Positions 51,378 through 61,060 of a DNA stretch of 64,000 nucleotides are shown piece after piece. The notes beneath the pieces were generated by a model. The model did not search any database. It was given only the letters and a program-made list of their open reading frames with translations, and was not told where the DNA came from. Every line of letters begins with the position of its first letter. The first letter of the stretch is position 1. Both the position numbers and the translations under genes were made by a program. Origin of the DNA: Micromonospora sp. WMMD882 (lineage in GTDB: Bacteria; Actinomycetota; Actinomycetes; Mycobacteriales; Micromonosporaceae); assembly GCF_027497255.1 (NCBI RefSeq), contig NZ_CP114903.1:4650001-4714000 (forward strand), in the 5' to 3' direction.

Positions 51378-51534
51378 TGTGGCACATGCTCCGACACCAC
51401 GGGAGCATCCCGTCAGAGTCCACCAACCACCAGGCCCCGTCCCATCCGGCCTGACCATCCACCACGAACCACGTCAGCACCGAGGTGGTCCCGTCCGTAC
51501 GTGACGGCCCGGGGCGTCCTCCGCGCCGGTGAGA

Positions 51535-51840
51535 TCACCACGACGCCTTGCGTATCCCGGGGAGCTCGCCGCGTAGGGCCAGCTCGCGGAAGCGCACCCG
51601 GGACAGTCCGAACCGGGACAGCACCCCGCGCGGACGGCCGTCGATCTGGTCCCGTGACCGCAGCCGTACCGGGCTGGAGTCCGGTGGCAGCCGGCTGAGC
51701 CGGCGGGCCGTCTTGGCGCGTACGTCCGGGTCGGTGTCCGGATGGGCGACCACCCGCTTGAGTTCCGTCCGCGCCGGGGCGTGCCGGGCTACCAGTTTTT
51801 CGCGGCGGGCTTGCCGGTTGACCAGGCTTTTCTTGGCCAT
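51535..51840 (-). CDS. rpsN: ribosomal protein S14, zinc-independent paralog
   Basis: 101 residues, the long S14 form with no Cys and so no zinc ribbon. HPDTDPDVRAKTARRLSRLP and GRPRGVLSRFGLSRVRFRE are typical. Such copies replace the zinc-binding S14 when zinc is scarce and are repressed by Zur. ATG overlaps the L33 stop; both are read from the Zur-box side. Confidence 0.93.
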   Translation of the reverse strand: MAKKSLVNRQARREKLVARHAPARTELKRVVAHPDTDPDVRAKTARRLSRLPPDSSPVRLRSRDQIDGRPRGVLSRFGLSRVRFRELALRGELPGIRKASW

Positions 51841-51977
51841 CAGCGGGCCTCGCGGAACTCGACGTGGCGGCGCGCGATCGGGTCGTACTTGCGTAGCGAG
51901 AGGCGGTCCGGGTCGTTGCGGCGGTTCTTGCGGGTGACGTAGGTGTAGCCGGTGCGTGCGGTGCTGCGCAGCCGCAC
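51840..51977 (-). CDS. rpmG: ribosomal protein L33, zinc-free, N-terminally truncated
   Basis: From GTG 51977 the 45 residues read [20 protein letters not shown] to the end REAR, a Cys-free L33. Usual copies have about ten more N-terminal residues (a DVRPIIKL-type start). Here the frame upstream reads RRSAG and belongs to something else, and no RBS precedes the GTG. The gene may be a remnant or may start inefficiently. The zinc-free L28 gene that usually comes first in this group is also absent, consistent with a deletion. Confidence 0.65.
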   Translation of the reverse strand: MRLRSTARTGYTYVTRKNRRNDPDRLSLRKYDPIARRHVEFREAR

Positions 51978-52133
51978 GCCAGCAGAGCGTCGAAGCGGTC
52001 GATGTCCTCCGCGCGGGCGCCCGGACCGACCCTCACCTGGACCGTGACGGTGAGGACCTCGCCGGCTCCGGAGGAGTCCATCGGACGCCTCCGGGCAGTG
52101 CCGCTCGCTTCCGCAGCCTTCATGTGCTTAGAA

Positions 52134-52148
52134 TGACAATCGTTTTCA
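52134..52148. promoter_or_regulatory. Zur box
   Basis: TGACAATCGTTTTCA matches the actinobacterial Zur operator pattern (TGAAAATCATTTTCA-like). It lies 21 bp before the CobW-like gene and on the other side faces the L33/S14 genes, so it can repress both directions. Confidence 0.8.
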
Positions 52149-52168
52149 GGTAAGTCGAGAGGAATTCG

Positions 52169-53464
52169 ATGTCGTCGTCACCACAGGCCCCGACCCATGC
52201 CGTGACAGCGGACCCCGGCACCCGCCCGTCGCTGACCGTGCTGTCCGGGTTCTGGCCGGCGGCGACCTTCGGCGTCGCCCGCGCCCTGCTCGCCGCCGAC
52301 CCGGCACTGCTGCTGGTCCGGCACGACCTGACCGGGATCCGCGACGGCGTCGTCCGACGGGTGGTCCGCAGCGGCGCCGGCATCGTCGAGGACGAGCAGG
52401 TCGTGTTGCGGCACGGCTGCGTCTCCTGCACCCTGCGCGAGGACGTGCTGCCCACCCTCGTCCGGCTCACCCGTAGCCACCCCGGTCGGGACCTGGTCCT
52501 GATGCTGCCCGAAGTGGTGGAACCGGAGGCGGTCGCCGCCGCCTGCGCCTGCTGCCTGGTCGACGGCGCGCCGATCACCGAACTCGTCCGGGTCGACTCG
52601 TACGTCACCGTCGTCGACGCCGAACACCTGCTCGACGCGCTCGCCAGCACCGACGACCTCACCGCCCTCGGCATCCAGGCCGCCGAGGACGACCACCGCG
52701 CGCTCGCCGACGTCGTGGTCCGCCAGATCGAGTACGCCGACACCCTGGTCCTCTGGGGACACTCCCCGGACGGCGAGTTCGACACCGGCAGGTTGTCGGT
52801 CCTGCTGCAACGCATGACGCCGTGGGCCACCCACTTCCGGGTCGGCGGCGACCGTGTCGACGCCACCAGGCTGAACCGGCTGCTGCGGCACACCCACCGG
52901 CACCGCCCCGAGACCCCCGGAGTGCTCGCCCGTGGTCTGCAGGGCTATGCCCTCGGCACGCACGAGCCGGAGCCCGACTGCGGAGTCGTCTCCGCCGTCT
53001 TCCGCGCCCGCCGGCCGTTTCACCCGCAGCGTCTGCACGACGTCCTCGAAGAGGTAAACGCCGAGCTCGTCCGATCCCGGGGCCACTTCTGGCTGGCCAG
53101 CCAGCCCGACACCGTGATCGCCTGGGAGTTCGCCGGCGGTGGCCTGGCCATGGGGTCCCTCGGACACTGGCTGGTCAGCCTGCCCACCGACCGCTGGGAT
53201 CACGTCGACGACCAGCGCCGCCTCGCTGCCGCCCTCGACTGGGACCCCTACTACGGCGACCGGCACCAGCACCTGGTCTTCATCGGCATCGACATCGATC
53301 CCGTCGAACTGCACCGTACCCTCACCGGCTGCCTGCTCACCGACGCCGAACTCGCCGACGGCGAGCAGACCTGGCGCGCCTACCCCGACCCCTTCGCCGG
53401 CTGCTTCCCGCTGGACACGCAGGAACTGGCCGACGCCGACACCGACGGAGCGCAACCCGCATGA
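52169..53464 (+). CDS. CobW/COG0523-type metallochaperone of the Zur regulon, degenerate P-loop
   Basis: 431 residues. The metal motif region [10 protein letters not shown] (about 88-97) and the CobW C-terminal domain are clear, and CACC at about 128-131 adds more Cys. The N-terminal Walker A expected after [11 protein letters not shown] has no GK(S/T), so nucleotide binding by the usual loop is doubtful; this subfamily in actinomycetes often looks so. It is thought to help allocate zinc in starvation. RBS GAGAGGA. Its stop overlaps the L31 start. Confidence 0.83.
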   Translation: MSSSPQAPTHAVTADPGTRPSLTVLSGFWPAATFGVARALLAADPALLLVRHDLTGIRDGVVRRVVRSGAGIVEDEQVVLRHGCVSCTLREDVLPTLVRLTRSHPGRDLVLMLPEVVEPEAVAAACACCLVDGAPITELVRVDSYVTVVDAEHLLDALASTDDLTALGIQAAEDDHRALADVVVRQIEYADTLVLWGHSPDGEFDTGRLSVLLQRMTPWATHFRVGGDRVDATRLNRLLRHTHRHRPETPGVLARGLQGYALGTHEPEPDCGVVSAVFRARRPFHPQRLHDVLEEVNAELVRSRGHFWLASQPDTVIAWEFAGGGLAMGSLGHWLVSLPTDRWDHVDDQRRLAAALDWDPYYGDRHQHLVFIGIDIDPVELHRTLTGCLLTDAELADGEQTWRAYPDPFAGCFPLDTQELADADTDGAQPA

Positions 53465-53721
53465 AGCCCGGAATCCACCCCGAGTACCGGCCCGTCGTCT
53501 ACCGCGACAAGGGCGCCGACTTCGCCTTCCTCACCCGCTCCACCGCCACCAGCGACCAGACCGTCGAGTGGACCGACGGCAACACCTACCCCGTCATCGA
53601 CGTCCAGATCTCCTCCGCCAGCCACCCCTTCTGGACCGGCAAGCAACGCCTGCTCGACACCGCCGGCCGGGTCGAGAAGTTCCGCCAGAAGTACGCCCGC
53701 CGCGGCTCTCAGGGTAGATGA
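53461..53721 (+). CDS. rpmE2: ribosomal protein L31 type B (zinc-free)
   Basis: 86 residues: [13 protein letters not shown], then [12 protein letters not shown] and [10 protein letters not shown], all type B L31 features, with no Cys. It replaces zinc-binding L31 in zinc limitation, releasing zinc. ATGA-coupled to the CobW-like gene and controlled by the Zur box upstream. Confidence 0.94.
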   Translation: MKPGIHPEYRPVVYRDKGADFAFLTRSTATSDQTVEWTDGNTYPVIDVQISSASHPFWTGKQRLLDTAGRVEKFRQKYARRGSQGR

Positions 53722-54035
53722 GCGCCCACCTGCGGTGATCACCGCCCGCGGCGTGCCCTACCGGCACTGCGGCACCGCACCAGCACCCCGGGCGGCCCAG
53801 CTCGGCGGCGGGGAGACGCGCCGGCGGACTTCGGAATCTGGCTCGCCCGACGCGGCTCACGCGCTTCCCGATCCAGAGCGGCGGGGCGGTGGTCACCCCC
53901 GGCGGTGGTACGGATCATCGCGTGCCGGGGGGACCGCCTGCCAGGTGCGCCCGCATTCGAACAGCACCTGTTGCCATAGTGCGGCAATTGCCAGTCATCT
54001 GCAACAAGGTCGGCGGGTTGCTTCGCTCACCCGGG
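53722..54035. promoter_or_regulatory. intergenic region with tandem Nur-type sites beyond the sodF 3' end
   Basis: No gene is seen in these 314 bases. Two adjacent sites occur at 53971-53987 (TTGCC-N7-GGCAA) and 53988-54004 (TTGCC-N7-TGCAA), joined by GGCAATTGCC. The second, with its flank to 54009, repeats the sequence upstream of the dismutase gene (TTGCCAGT, then TGCAACAAGG). Confidence 0.5.
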
Positions 54036-54650
54036 TCAGATCTTCGGGCCCGTGGCGCGGGCGGCGTCGAAGCGGGAGATCACGTCCGACCAGTTGACCA
54101 GGTTCCACAGCCGGTCGACGTAGTCGGGACGCACATTCTTGTACTGCAGGTAGTAGGCGTGCTCCCAGGCGTCGAAGACCAGCAGCGGCGTGGTGCCCTG
54201 CCCGACGTTGCCGTGGTGGTCGTAGACCTGCTCGACGACGAGCCGCTGCCCGAGCGGCTCCCACCCCAGCACACCCCAGCCTGAGCCCTGCACGCTCTTC
54301 GTCGCCGCCGACAGTTGCCCGGCGAACGCGTCGAACGAGCCGAAATGCTCGTCGATCGCCGCCGCCAGCTCGCCGTCGGGCCGGTCGCCGCCGTCCGGGG
54401 ACAGGTTGCCCCAGAAGATGGTGTGCAGCACGTGGCCGGACAGGTTGAACGCGAACGTCTTCTCCAGCCCGACCAGGGTGCCGAAGTCGCCCTTGGCGCG
54501 GGCCTCGGCGAGCTGCTCGAGGCCGTCGTTGGCGCCCTTGACGTACGCGGCGTGGTGCTTGCTGTGGTGCAGCTCCAGGATCTGACCGGACATGGCCGGC
54601 TCCAGGGCGCCGTAGTCGTAGGGCATGTCGGGCAGGGTGTAGACCGCCAT
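54036..54650 (-). CDS. sodF: Fe/Mn superoxide dismutase, probably the Nur-controlled Fe form
   Basis: 204 residues. Metal ligands lie in [17 protein letters not shown], and the [11 protein letters not shown] motif (Asp and His). It dismutates superoxide in the cytoplasm. In Streptomyces the Fe enzyme is repressed by the nickel regulator Nur when the Ni enzyme can be used. Here a Fur-family gene is divergent and a Nur-type site lies between them. I infer the Fe form from this context; the sequence alone does not settle Fe or Mn. ATG 54650 preferred over an upstream extension on length. Confidence 0.88.
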   Translation of the reverse strand: MAVYTLPDMPYDYGALEPAMSGQILELHHSKHHAAYVKGANDGLEQLAEARAKGDFGTLVGLEKTFAFNLSGHVLHTIFWGNLSPDGGDRPDGELAAAIDEHFGSFDAFAGQLSAATKSVQGSGWGVLGWEPLGQRLVVEQVYDHHGNVGQGTTPLLVFDAWEHAYYLQYKNVRPDYVDRLWNLVNWSDVISRFDAARATGPKI

Positions 54651-54685
54651 CAGGATCCCTTTCCGGTGATACTGCCGTAGTTTCG

Positions 54686-54708
54686 TTGTTGCCAGTATCT
54701 TGCAACAA
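54686..54708. promoter_or_regulatory. Nur-type box between sodF and the Fur-family gene
   Basis: A 23-bp inverted repeat TTGTTGC-N9-GCAACAA contains TTGCCA-N5-TTGCAA (54689-54705), the form described for Nur (tTGCaa-N5-ttGCAA). It lies 36 bp from the dismutase start and 28 bp from the regulator start. Confidence 0.7.
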
Positions 54709-54735
54709 GGCGGCGGCTGTCGTGGGGAGCGGGGA

Positions 54736-55194
54736 TTGATCACATCGCAGACCGATCGGGTGACCGCGGCGATGGACCGGCTCCGCCGCGCCGGCCTACG
54801 TGCGACCCTCGCGCGTCGCGGAGTCCTGGAAGCCCTCGGGGAGGCAGCCGGTGAGCGTCGGCACCTCAGCGCTACCCAGGTCCATCAACGACTCACCGGC
54901 CAGGGACTGACGGTGGAGCTGTCCACCGTGCACCGCGTACTGGCGAGCCTGGTCGATCTGGGGGTCGCCCATTCGGTCCCGGTCGGCGCGGCGGCGACGT
55001 TCGGGTTGGCCGACCAGCCACACCATCACGCGGTGTGCCAGGGCTGCGGCGTCATGCGCCAACTGCCGGTGCCGGCTGTCGCGGACAGTGTCGCGGCGGC
55101 CCGGGTGGTCGGGGTGGAGGTGGACCCGCACGGTGGCAGCGGCGGGGTCGTCGTCTACGGGCGGTGCGCGCCGTGCCGCACCTCGCCCGCCTGA
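54736..55194 (+). CDS. Fur-family metalloregulator, Nur-like
   Basis: 152 residues. Winged helix with [29 protein letters not shown], then the metal-binding [10 protein letters not shown] (about 96-105) and a C-terminal CAPC, giving the structural CxxC pairs. The neighbouring dismutase and the Nur-type box suggest nickel sensing; a Zur or other Fur type is possible. The start is taken as TTG 54736 ([21 protein letters not shown] upstream); GTG 54757 or ATG 54772 cannot be excluded. Confidence 0.78.
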   Translation: MITSQTDRVTAAMDRLRRAGLRATLARRGVLEALGEAAGERRHLSATQVHQRLTGQGLTVELSTVHRVLASLVDLGVAHSVPVGAAATFGLADQPHHHAVCQGCGVMRQLPVPAVADSVAAARVVGVEVDPHGGSGGVVVYGRCAPCRTSPA

Positions 55195-55221
55195 TCACCC
55201 CGGCGGCGGCAGGCACGCTGG

Positions 55222-57888
55222 TCAACCCGTTCGCATGATCCCGGCGACGGCGGCGAGCGCGGCATCGGCGGTCAGACCAGCGGCACCGCCCTGCGCCAGG
55301 CGGTCGGTGCCGCCGCCACGCCCGCCGAGGACGGCCTTCACCAGGCGTACGGCGCTGAGCGCCACCGGCGCCGTTGCGGTGGCGGCGACGACCAAACGGG
55401 TGTTGCGCTGCGCGGACGCGGCGACCGCCACCACGCCCGGCTGTCCCTGGGGTAGCGCGGCACAGATCAGCTCGGCGAGCTGCCGCGGGTCCTCGTCACC
55501 GGCCGCGACCATGCCGACGTAGCGGGCGCCACCGACCTGCGCCGCGTCGGTGGCGAGGCGGCGGGCCCGCTGGGCGGTGAGCTCACGGGCGAGTTGGTCG
55601 GCGCGGCGTTCGGCGGCCTTGGCACGGCCGAGCAGCGCGCCGATGCGTTCGGGTAGGTCCTCGCGCGGGGCCTGCAGGTGCGCGGCGAGCTGGGTGACGA
55701 GATCCCGTTCCCGGGCGAGGTAGCGCAGCCCGTCGAGTCCGACGACCGCCTCGACGCGGCGGTGCCCGGCGCCGACGGACGACTCGCCGGTGAGCGCGAG
55801 CAGCCCGATCTGGCTGGAGTGGGCCACGTGGGTACCGCCGCACAGCTCCCGGGACCAGGCCCCGCCGATCTCGACCACCCGGACCTGATCGTCGTAGGTC
55901 TCCCCGAACAGGGCCAGGGCGCCGAGTTCCCGGGCCCGGGTCAGCGGCATGACCTGCGCGGTGACCGGCAGGTCGTCGCGCAGGGCCCGGTTGGCCACGT
56001 GCTCGACCTCGCTGCGGGTGGCCGGGGACAGCCCGGTCGGCCAGGCGAAGTCCAGGCGCAGGTAGCCGGGCCGGTTGTAGGAGCCGGACTGCAGCGCGGC
56101 CGGGCCGAGGACCTGCCGCAGCGCGGCGTGCAGGACGTGGGTGCCGGAGTGGGCCTGACGGGCGCCGAGGCGCCACTGCGCGTCGACCCGGGCGGTGAGG
56201 CGGGCGCCGACGGTGAGCTGTCCGGTGGTGACCCGGACCTGGTGCGCGACGAGGCCCCTGACCGGGCGCTGCACGTCCAGCACCTCGCCCGCGCCGTCGG
56301 GGCCGGTGAGGTGACCGGCGTCGGCGGCCTGCCCGCCGGACTCCGCGTAGAACGGGGTGACGTCCAGGACCACGGTGGCGAGCTGCCCCTCGGTCGTCGC
56401 GGGGGCGGGCTCGCCGTCGACCAGGAGCGCCACGATCGTCGACTCGGTCGTCAGGTCGGTGTAGGCGCGCCAGTCCGTCGGGCCGGCCGCGTCGATGATC
56501 CGCCGGTACGCGGTCAGGTCGGTGTGCCCGGTCTTGCGGGCCCGCGCGTCGGCCTTGGCCCGGGACCGCTGGTCGGCCATCAGCCGGCGGAAGCCCTCCG
56601 CGTCGACGGTCAACCCCTGCTCGGCGGCGATCTCCAGGGTCAGGTCGATCGGGAAGCCGTACGTGTCGTGCAGTTGGAACGCCTTGTCCCCCGACAACGC
56701 CGCCCGACCCGCCTGCCTGCTCTCGGCGATCGCGGTGTCCAGGATCGTCGTGCCGGCCCGCAACGTCGCCAGGAACGCGTCCTCCTCGGCGTACGCGTAC
56801 TGCGAGATCCGGTCGAACTCACCCGCCAGCTCCGGGTACGACGGGGACATGCAGTCCCGGGCCACCGGCAGCAGCTCGGGCAACGCCCGGTCCTGGTAAC
56901 CGAGCAGCCGCATCGCCCGGATCGCCCGCCGCATGATCCGGCGCAGCACGTAGCCACGCCCCTCGTTGCCCGGGGTGACCCCGTCACCGATCAGCATCAA
57001 CGCCGTCCGCACGTGGTCGGCGACCACCCGCAGCCGCACGTCGTCCGGGTGGGACTCGGCGGCCACGTGGCCGGAACGCGCCCCGTACCGCTTCCCGGTC
57101 AGCTCGGAGGCGCGGGACAGGATCGGCCGGACCTCGTCGATCTCGTAGAGGTTGTCGACACCCTGGAGCAGGGACGCCATCCGCTCCAGCCCCATCCCGG
57201 TGTCGATGTTCCTGCGGGGCAGGTCACCGACGATCCGGAAGTGCTCCTTGCTGGTCACGTCCGCGATCTCGTACTGCATGAAGACGAGGTTCCAGAACTC
57301 CAGGTAACGGTCCTCGTCGACCTCCGGGCCACCGGAACGCCCGTACTCCGGGCCCCGGTCGTAGTACAGCTCCGAGCAGGGGCCGGCCGGGCCGGGAATG
57401 CCCATCGACCAGAAGTTGTCCTTCTTGCCCCGCCGGACGATCCGCTCGGCCGGCAGACCGACCTCACGCCAGATACCGAACGCCTCGTCGTCGTCGAGGT
57501 AGACCGTCGCCCACACCCGCTCCGGGTCCAGGCCGAACCCACCCTGCCCGACCGGCCTGGTGGACAGCTCCCACGCCAGCGGAATCGCCCCGGCCTTGAA
57601 GTAGTCACCGAAGGAGAAGTTGCCGTTCATCTGGAAGAACGTGCCATGCCGACTGGTCTTGCCGACCTCGTCGATGTCCGGGGTACGGATGCACTTCTGC
57701 ACACTGGTCGCCCGCGCGCACGGCGGAGTCTGCTGACCCAGGAAGTACGGGACGAACTGCACCATGCCGGCGTTGACGAACAGCAGGTTCGGGTCACTGA
57801 TGGCGGGCAGCGGAGCGGACGGCACCACGGCATGGCCGTTCGCCTCGAAGTGGGCTAGGAACCGCCGCTTGATCTCCGCCGTCCGCAT
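55222..57888 (-). CDS. alaS: alanyl-tRNA synthetase, probable second copy
   Basis: 888 residues, complete: catalytic-domain motifs ([27 protein letters not shown]), the tRNA domain, the editing domain with zinc-site motifs HSGTH and CGGTH, and a C-terminal C-Ala domain. It charges tRNA-Ala. The genome neighbourhood is not that of the housekeeping gene (no ruvX, mltG or aroE), and it is divergent from def and tsaD, so it is probably a paralog. It keeps the zinc ligands, so it is not a zinc-free version. ATG 57888 has AAGG at nine bases; ATG 57897 overlaps that RBS. Confidence 0.88.
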   Translation of the reverse strand: MRTAEIKRRFLAHFEANGHAVVPSAPLPAISDPNLLFVNAGMVQFVPYFLGQQTPPCARATSVQKCIRTPDIDEVGKTSRHGTFFQMNGNFSFGDYFKAGAIPLAWELSTRPVGQGGFGLDPERVWATVYLDDDEAFGIWREVGLPAERIVRRGKKDNFWSMGIPGPAGPCSELYYDRGPEYGRSGGPEVDEDRYLEFWNLVFMQYEIADVTSKEHFRIVGDLPRRNIDTGMGLERMASLLQGVDNLYEIDEVRPILSRASELTGKRYGARSGHVAAESHPDDVRLRVVADHVRTALMLIGDGVTPGNEGRGYVLRRIMRRAIRAMRLLGYQDRALPELLPVARDCMSPSYPELAGEFDRISQYAYAEEDAFLATLRAGTTILDTAIAESRQAGRAALSGDKAFQLHDTYGFPIDLTLEIAAEQGLTVDAEGFRRLMADQRSRAKADARARKTGHTDLTAYRRIIDAAGPTDWRAYTDLTTESTIVALLVDGEPAPATTEGQLATVVLDVTPFYAESGGQAADAGHLTGPDGAGEVLDVQRPVRGLVAHQVRVTTGQLTVGARLTARVDAQWRLGARQAHSGTHVLHAALRQVLGPAALQSGSYNRPGYLRLDFAWPTGLSPATRSEVEHVANRALRDDLPVTAQVMPLTRARELGALALFGETYDDQVRVVEIGGAWSRELCGGTHVAHSSQIGLLALTGESSVGAGHRRVEAVVGLDGLRYLARERDLVTQLAAHLQAPREDLPERIGALLGRAKAAERRADQLARELTAQRARRLATDAAQVGGARYVGMVAAGDEDPRQLAELICAALPQGQPGVVAVAASAQRNTRLVVAATATAPVALSAVRLVKAVLGGRGGGTDRLAQGGAAGLTADAALAAVAGIMRTG

Positions 57889-57902
57889 ACCGTCCATCCT
57901 TA

Positions 57903-57936
57903 CTGCAACTCTTTGGCAATTGCATAGTATGGGCGA
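57903..57936. promoter_or_regulatory. Nur-type tandem sites and def -10 element between alaS and def
   Basis: CTGCAA-CTCTT-TGGCAA (57903-57919) and TTGCA-N7-GGCGA (57920-57936) are adjacent and match the sites around sodF. A TAGTAT -10 for def (57925-57930) lies inside the second site. The first site ends 14 bases from the alaS start. Confidence 0.6.
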
Positions 57937-57938
57937 CT

Positions 57939-58484
57939 GTGCAGACACCGAACGGCACCCCACGACCCATCACCCGATACGGCACCCCCGTGCTGCACCG
58001 TCGCTGCGCCGAGGTGACCGGGTTCGACGACGCCCTCGCCCACCTCGTGGCGGACATGTTCGCCAGCATGTACGCCGCGCACGGCGTGGGCCTCGCCGCC
58101 AACCAGATCGGCGTCGACGCCCGGATCTTCGTCCTCGACTGCCCCGACGCCACCGGCGCCCACACCGTCGCCCACGTCATCAACCCGGTCCTGCGCCTAC
58201 CCGAGCAGCGTGACCTGGTCACGGACTCCGAGGGCTGCCTGTCCGTGCCCGGCCAGCACGCCGAGGTCACCCGCCCCGCCACCGCCACCGTCACCGGCGT
58301 CGACCTGCACGGCCGGCCCGTACGCATCGACGGCACCGGCACCCTCGCGCGCTGCCTGCAACACGAGGTCGACCACCTCGACGGCCTCGCCTACGTCGAC
58401 CGGCTACCCGCCCGCACCCGCAGACAACTGCTCGCCGCCGCAGCCGAACACCCCGGCGTCGGTGTCGGCACCGGACAGGACTGA
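57939..58484 (+). CDS. def: peptide deformylase, probable second copy
   Basis: 181 residues with all three deformylase motifs: [10 protein letters not shown] (about 49-58), EGCLSVPG (Cys ligand, about 96-103) and QHEVDH (metal His and catalytic Glu, about 139-144). It removes formyl groups from nascent proteins with a metal ion. The GTG start lies nine bases after the -10 TAGTAT, so the mRNA is probably leaderless. It is not next to fmt or priA, suggesting a paralog. Confidence 0.9.
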   Translation: MQTPNGTPRPITRYGTPVLHRRCAEVTGFDDALAHLVADMFASMYAAHGVGLAANQIGVDARIFVLDCPDATGAHTVAHVINPVLRLPEQRDLVTDSEGCLSVPGQHAEVTRPATATVTGVDLHGRPVRIDGTGTLARCLQHEVDHLDGLAYVDRLPARTRRQLLAAAAEHPGVGVGTGQD

Positions 58485-58487
58485 CCG

Positions 58488-59525
58488 GTGCCGGTCGTCC
58501 TCGGCATCGAAACGTCCTGCGACGAAACCGGCGTCGGCATCGTCGCCGACGGCGTCCTGCTCGGTGACGCCCTCGCGACCAGCATGGACGAGCACGCCCG
58601 CTTCGGCGGCGTCGTCCCCGAGATCGCCGCCCGCGCCCACCTGCACGCCGTCACCCCGATGGTCGAGCACGCCCTCGACCGCGCCGGCCTCGGCTTCGCC
58701 GCCATCGACGCCGTCGCCGCCACCGCCGGCCCCGGCCTCGCCACCGCCGTGCAGGTGGGCCTCGCCGCCGGCAAGGCCTACGCCCTCACCCTCGGCGTCC
58801 CCCTCTACGGCGTACACCACCTCGCCGGCCACGCCGCCGTCGACCTGCTCGACCACGGCCCGCTGCCCCAGCGCAGCATCGCCCTGATCGTCTCCGGCGG
58901 CCATACCAGCCTGCTGCTTCTCGGCGACCTTGCCCGCGACCCCGTCATCCACCTCGGTGACACCGCCGACGACGCCGCCGGCGAAGCCTTCGACAAGGTC
59001 GCCCGCCTCCTCGGCCTGCCCTACCCCGGCGGATCCGCCATCGACGCCGCTGCCCGCCACGGCGACCCGGACGCCATCACCTTCCCCCGCCCGATGACCG
59101 CACCCGGCGACCCGCCCTACCGGTTCTCCTTCTCCGGCCTCAAGACCGCCGTCGCCCGCTGGACCGAACGCCACCACGGCCCGCTGCCCGTCGCCGACAT
59201 CGCCGCGTCCTTCCAGGAAGCCGTCGCCGACACCCTCACCCGCAAAGCCGTCACCGCCTGCCGCGACCACCACATCGACACCCTGCTGCTCGTCGGCGGC
59301 GTCGCCGCCAACACCCGCGTCCGCACCCTCGCCGAACAACGCAGCACCGCCGCCGGCATCACCCTGCGCGTCCCCGCACCCCGACTCTGCACCGACAACG
59401 GCGCCATGATCGCCGCCCTCGGCGACCTCCTCGTCCGCGCCGACATCCCCCCGTCACCACTGACCCTGGGCGCCGACCCCAACGCCCGACTGACCTACGC
59501 CACCATCCGCAACCACCTGTGCTGA
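58488..59525 (+). CDS. tsaD: TsaD/Gcp tRNA threonylcarbamoyladenosine protein, probable second copy
   Basis: 345 residues: [10 protein letters not shown] at the N-terminus, the metal-binding HHLAGH motif (about 107-112), VSGGHTSL and the C-terminal [11 protein letters not shown]. It transfers the threonylcarbamoyl group to A37 of ANN-decoding tRNAs together with TsaB and TsaE. Those partners, normally beside it, are absent, so this is probably an extra copy. GTG start three bases after the def stop; codon use is extremely GC-rich, as in def. Confidence 0.88.
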   Translation: MPVVLGIETSCDETGVGIVADGVLLGDALATSMDEHARFGGVVPEIAARAHLHAVTPMVEHALDRAGLGFAAIDAVAATAGPGLATAVQVGLAAGKAYALTLGVPLYGVHHLAGHAAVDLLDHGPLPQRSIALIVSGGHTSLLLLGDLARDPVIHLGDTADDAAGEAFDKVARLLGLPYPGGSAIDAAARHGDPDAITFPRPMTAPGDPPYRFSFSGLKTAVARWTERHHGPLPVADIAASFQEAVADTLTRKAVTACRDHHIDTLLLVGGVAANTRVRTLAEQRSTAAGITLRVPAPRLCTDNGAMIAALGDLLVRADIPPSPLTLGADPNARLTYATIRNHLC

Positions 59526-59553
59526 CCAGGTGACCACGCTCAGGTGAAACGGG

Positions 59554-60225
59554 TCACCGGCGGCGCGGGAGGGTGCCGCCTGCGGCGTCGGCGGCGCGGC
59601 ACGGCGACCCACCGCCCTGGGCTCCCCAGGAGGACAGGATCGGTGGAAGGTCCGACAGCAGCGCCGACGAGCCGCGCGGCGCTACGGCGCTGCGTCTGTC
59701 GTGGGCGTGGTGACGCCCGTACTGATCGGGCAGATCGCCCCACCCACGGTCGGGCCGGGGCGGTTGCGACGGCTCCAGCACCTCGGCGGAGACGTCGGAA
59801 CGCCCGACGGTGCACAGGTGCGTCCAGTTCTCGCCCAGGTCGAACACGTACGCGAAGGCCGTGCCGACGGTCAGCGCGTCCAACCGGCTGCGGCGGCCGT
59901 CGCGGGTGCCGGGGAACGCCGGCCCGTCCCGCCAGGTCGACCAGCTCACGTCCACGCCGTCAGGCAGCACGAACATGCGCAGGTGCGCCAGGTCCCAGCG
60001 GCCGAAGGCGACGTCGATCGCCTCGGCCAACTGGGCGAAGGTGTGCCGGCGGTGGGCCGTGAACACGCGGCCGGGGCGTGGCCACCAGTCCCGGCCACGC
60101 CCGGTCACCAGTTCCACACAGATCGACAAGAACCCGTCCGAGGTGGCGGCGTGCGGGAGCGCAGGACTGGGCAGGCCGCCGCAGTCCGTCGGGTCCGCGG
60201 CGGTGGCCTGGGGTTCAGGCCCCAC
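59554..60225 (-). CDS. plasmid pRiA4b ORF-3 family protein
   Basis: 223 residues. The central region has HTFAQLAEAIDVAFGRWDLAHLRMF and FDLGENWTHLCTVG, the hallmark of the pRiA4b ORF-3 family (often found near mobile DNA; function unknown). The C-terminus is Arg/Ser/Gly-rich and differs from family norms. The exact start is uncertain: GTG 60225 overlaps the upstream gene by 11 bases, and a later start is possible. Confidence 0.65.
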   Translation of the reverse strand: MGPEPQATAADPTDCGGLPSPALPHAATSDGFLSICVELVTGRGRDWWPRPGRVFTAHRRHTFAQLAEAIDVAFGRWDLAHLRMFVLPDGVDVSWSTWRDGPAFPGTRDGRRSRLDALTVGTAFAYVFDLGENWTHLCTVGRSDVSAEVLEPSQPPRPDRGWGDLPDQYGRHHAHDRRSAVAPRGSSALLSDLPPILSSWGAQGGGSPCRAADAAGGTLPRRR

Positions 60226-60691
60226 GAGAGTTACCGAACGGAGCGTCCGGCGGCGAGATCAGCGGGTCGGGTCCGCAGGTGAACGGCCGCAGCCCCGCCC
60301 CCCGGTCAGGCTCTTCGCGTGCCGCCCCCGGGATGCGGCGCATGAATCGGTAGCCGCTCCCGAGCACGCCGGTGAAACCGATCACCACGGCGTAGGACCA
60401 GGCTTCGGCGGTGGCGGTCAGGTCGCCGAGCTGGTTGGCCAGGAATCCAACGAACATGGCCATCCCGAGCCCGGTGACGGCAGCCACCGCGCGCAGATCG
60501 GCCACCACCGACGCGAAGACACCGGCCGCGACGGCCATGACGGCCATCCGCCCCGGCGACTCCGACGGCGGGAAAACCGCCGCCGCCAGCAGGGCCGCGG
60601 CGGCCATCACCGCCCAACCTGCCGCGACACTGACACCGGTCGGTGTCGGTTGGCGGCTGACCGGGGCCGAAGGATTCGGATCGACAGTCAT
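60215..60691 (-). CDS. small hypothetical membrane protein
   Basis: 158 residues with about four hydrophobic helices (about 20-42, 48-68, 70-92, 100-118) and a soluble, Pro-rich C-terminus. No family recognised with confidence; it resembles small DUF4118-like or sensor-lacking membrane proteins. ATG 60691 has GAGGAAGG upstream. Overlaps the downstream gene. Confidence 0.6.
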   Translation of the reverse strand: MTVDPNPSAPVSRQPTPTGVSVAAGWAVMAAAALLAAAVFPPSESPGRMAVMAVAAGVFASVVADLRAVAAVTGLGMAMFVGFLANQLGDLTATAEAWSYAVVIGFTGVLGSGYRFMRRIPGAAREEPDRGAGLRPFTCGPDPLISPPDAPFGNSRGA

Positions 60692-61060
60692 CACGCGCCT
60701 TCCTCGACGGCGGGCCCGCATCTCGAACCCTCGTCGCTATATCACCCCCGGCGGCCGGCCACCGTCGACGGTTTTCACACACCTGCTACGACCACGGCTC
60801 GATTCTTGACGCGGTCGCAACGGCGACCGCTCTGCCGCGTGCGTCGACCCGGTTTCGGCTGATCCGGGGCTGGCTGCGGCACCGACGGGGGACACGCGGA
60901 CCACCCGGCCACCCGTCAAGACCGCCACCCGCCGTCCGGACGTCTTCCCGGCGAGATCACCCCGCAACAGGTCACCGAGGCACGCAGGAAACTGTGGGCC
61001 CAACGAGACGGGCAGGGCCTGGAACAGGCACAGCGGCGGAGAATCCGCGAGATGCGGCAG
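60692..61060. other. intergenic region with a possible gene relic
   Basis: No complete gene is seen. On the plus strand at about 60951-61055 a coding-like stretch reads EITPQQVTEARRKLWAQRDG, continuing QGLEQAQRRRIREMR. It has no start, no stop and no RBS and runs into the oxygenase gene on the other strand. It may be the end of a lost gene. Confidence 0.4.

Noticed and set aside
51413..52123. Minus-strand open frame from the Zur box across L33 and S14
   Set aside because: Only the first 35 codons or so look coding; the rest overlaps the real L33 and S14 genes in another frame. Treated as a deletion joint instead.
55678..57858. Long plus-strand open frame opposite alaS
   Set aside because: The minus strand encodes a complete alanyl-tRNA synthetase; the opposite frame has no features of its own.
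60951..61055. Coding-like plus-strand stretch before the oxygenase gene
   Set aside because: No start, stop or RBS and no family match; kept only as a possible relic in the intergenic entry.
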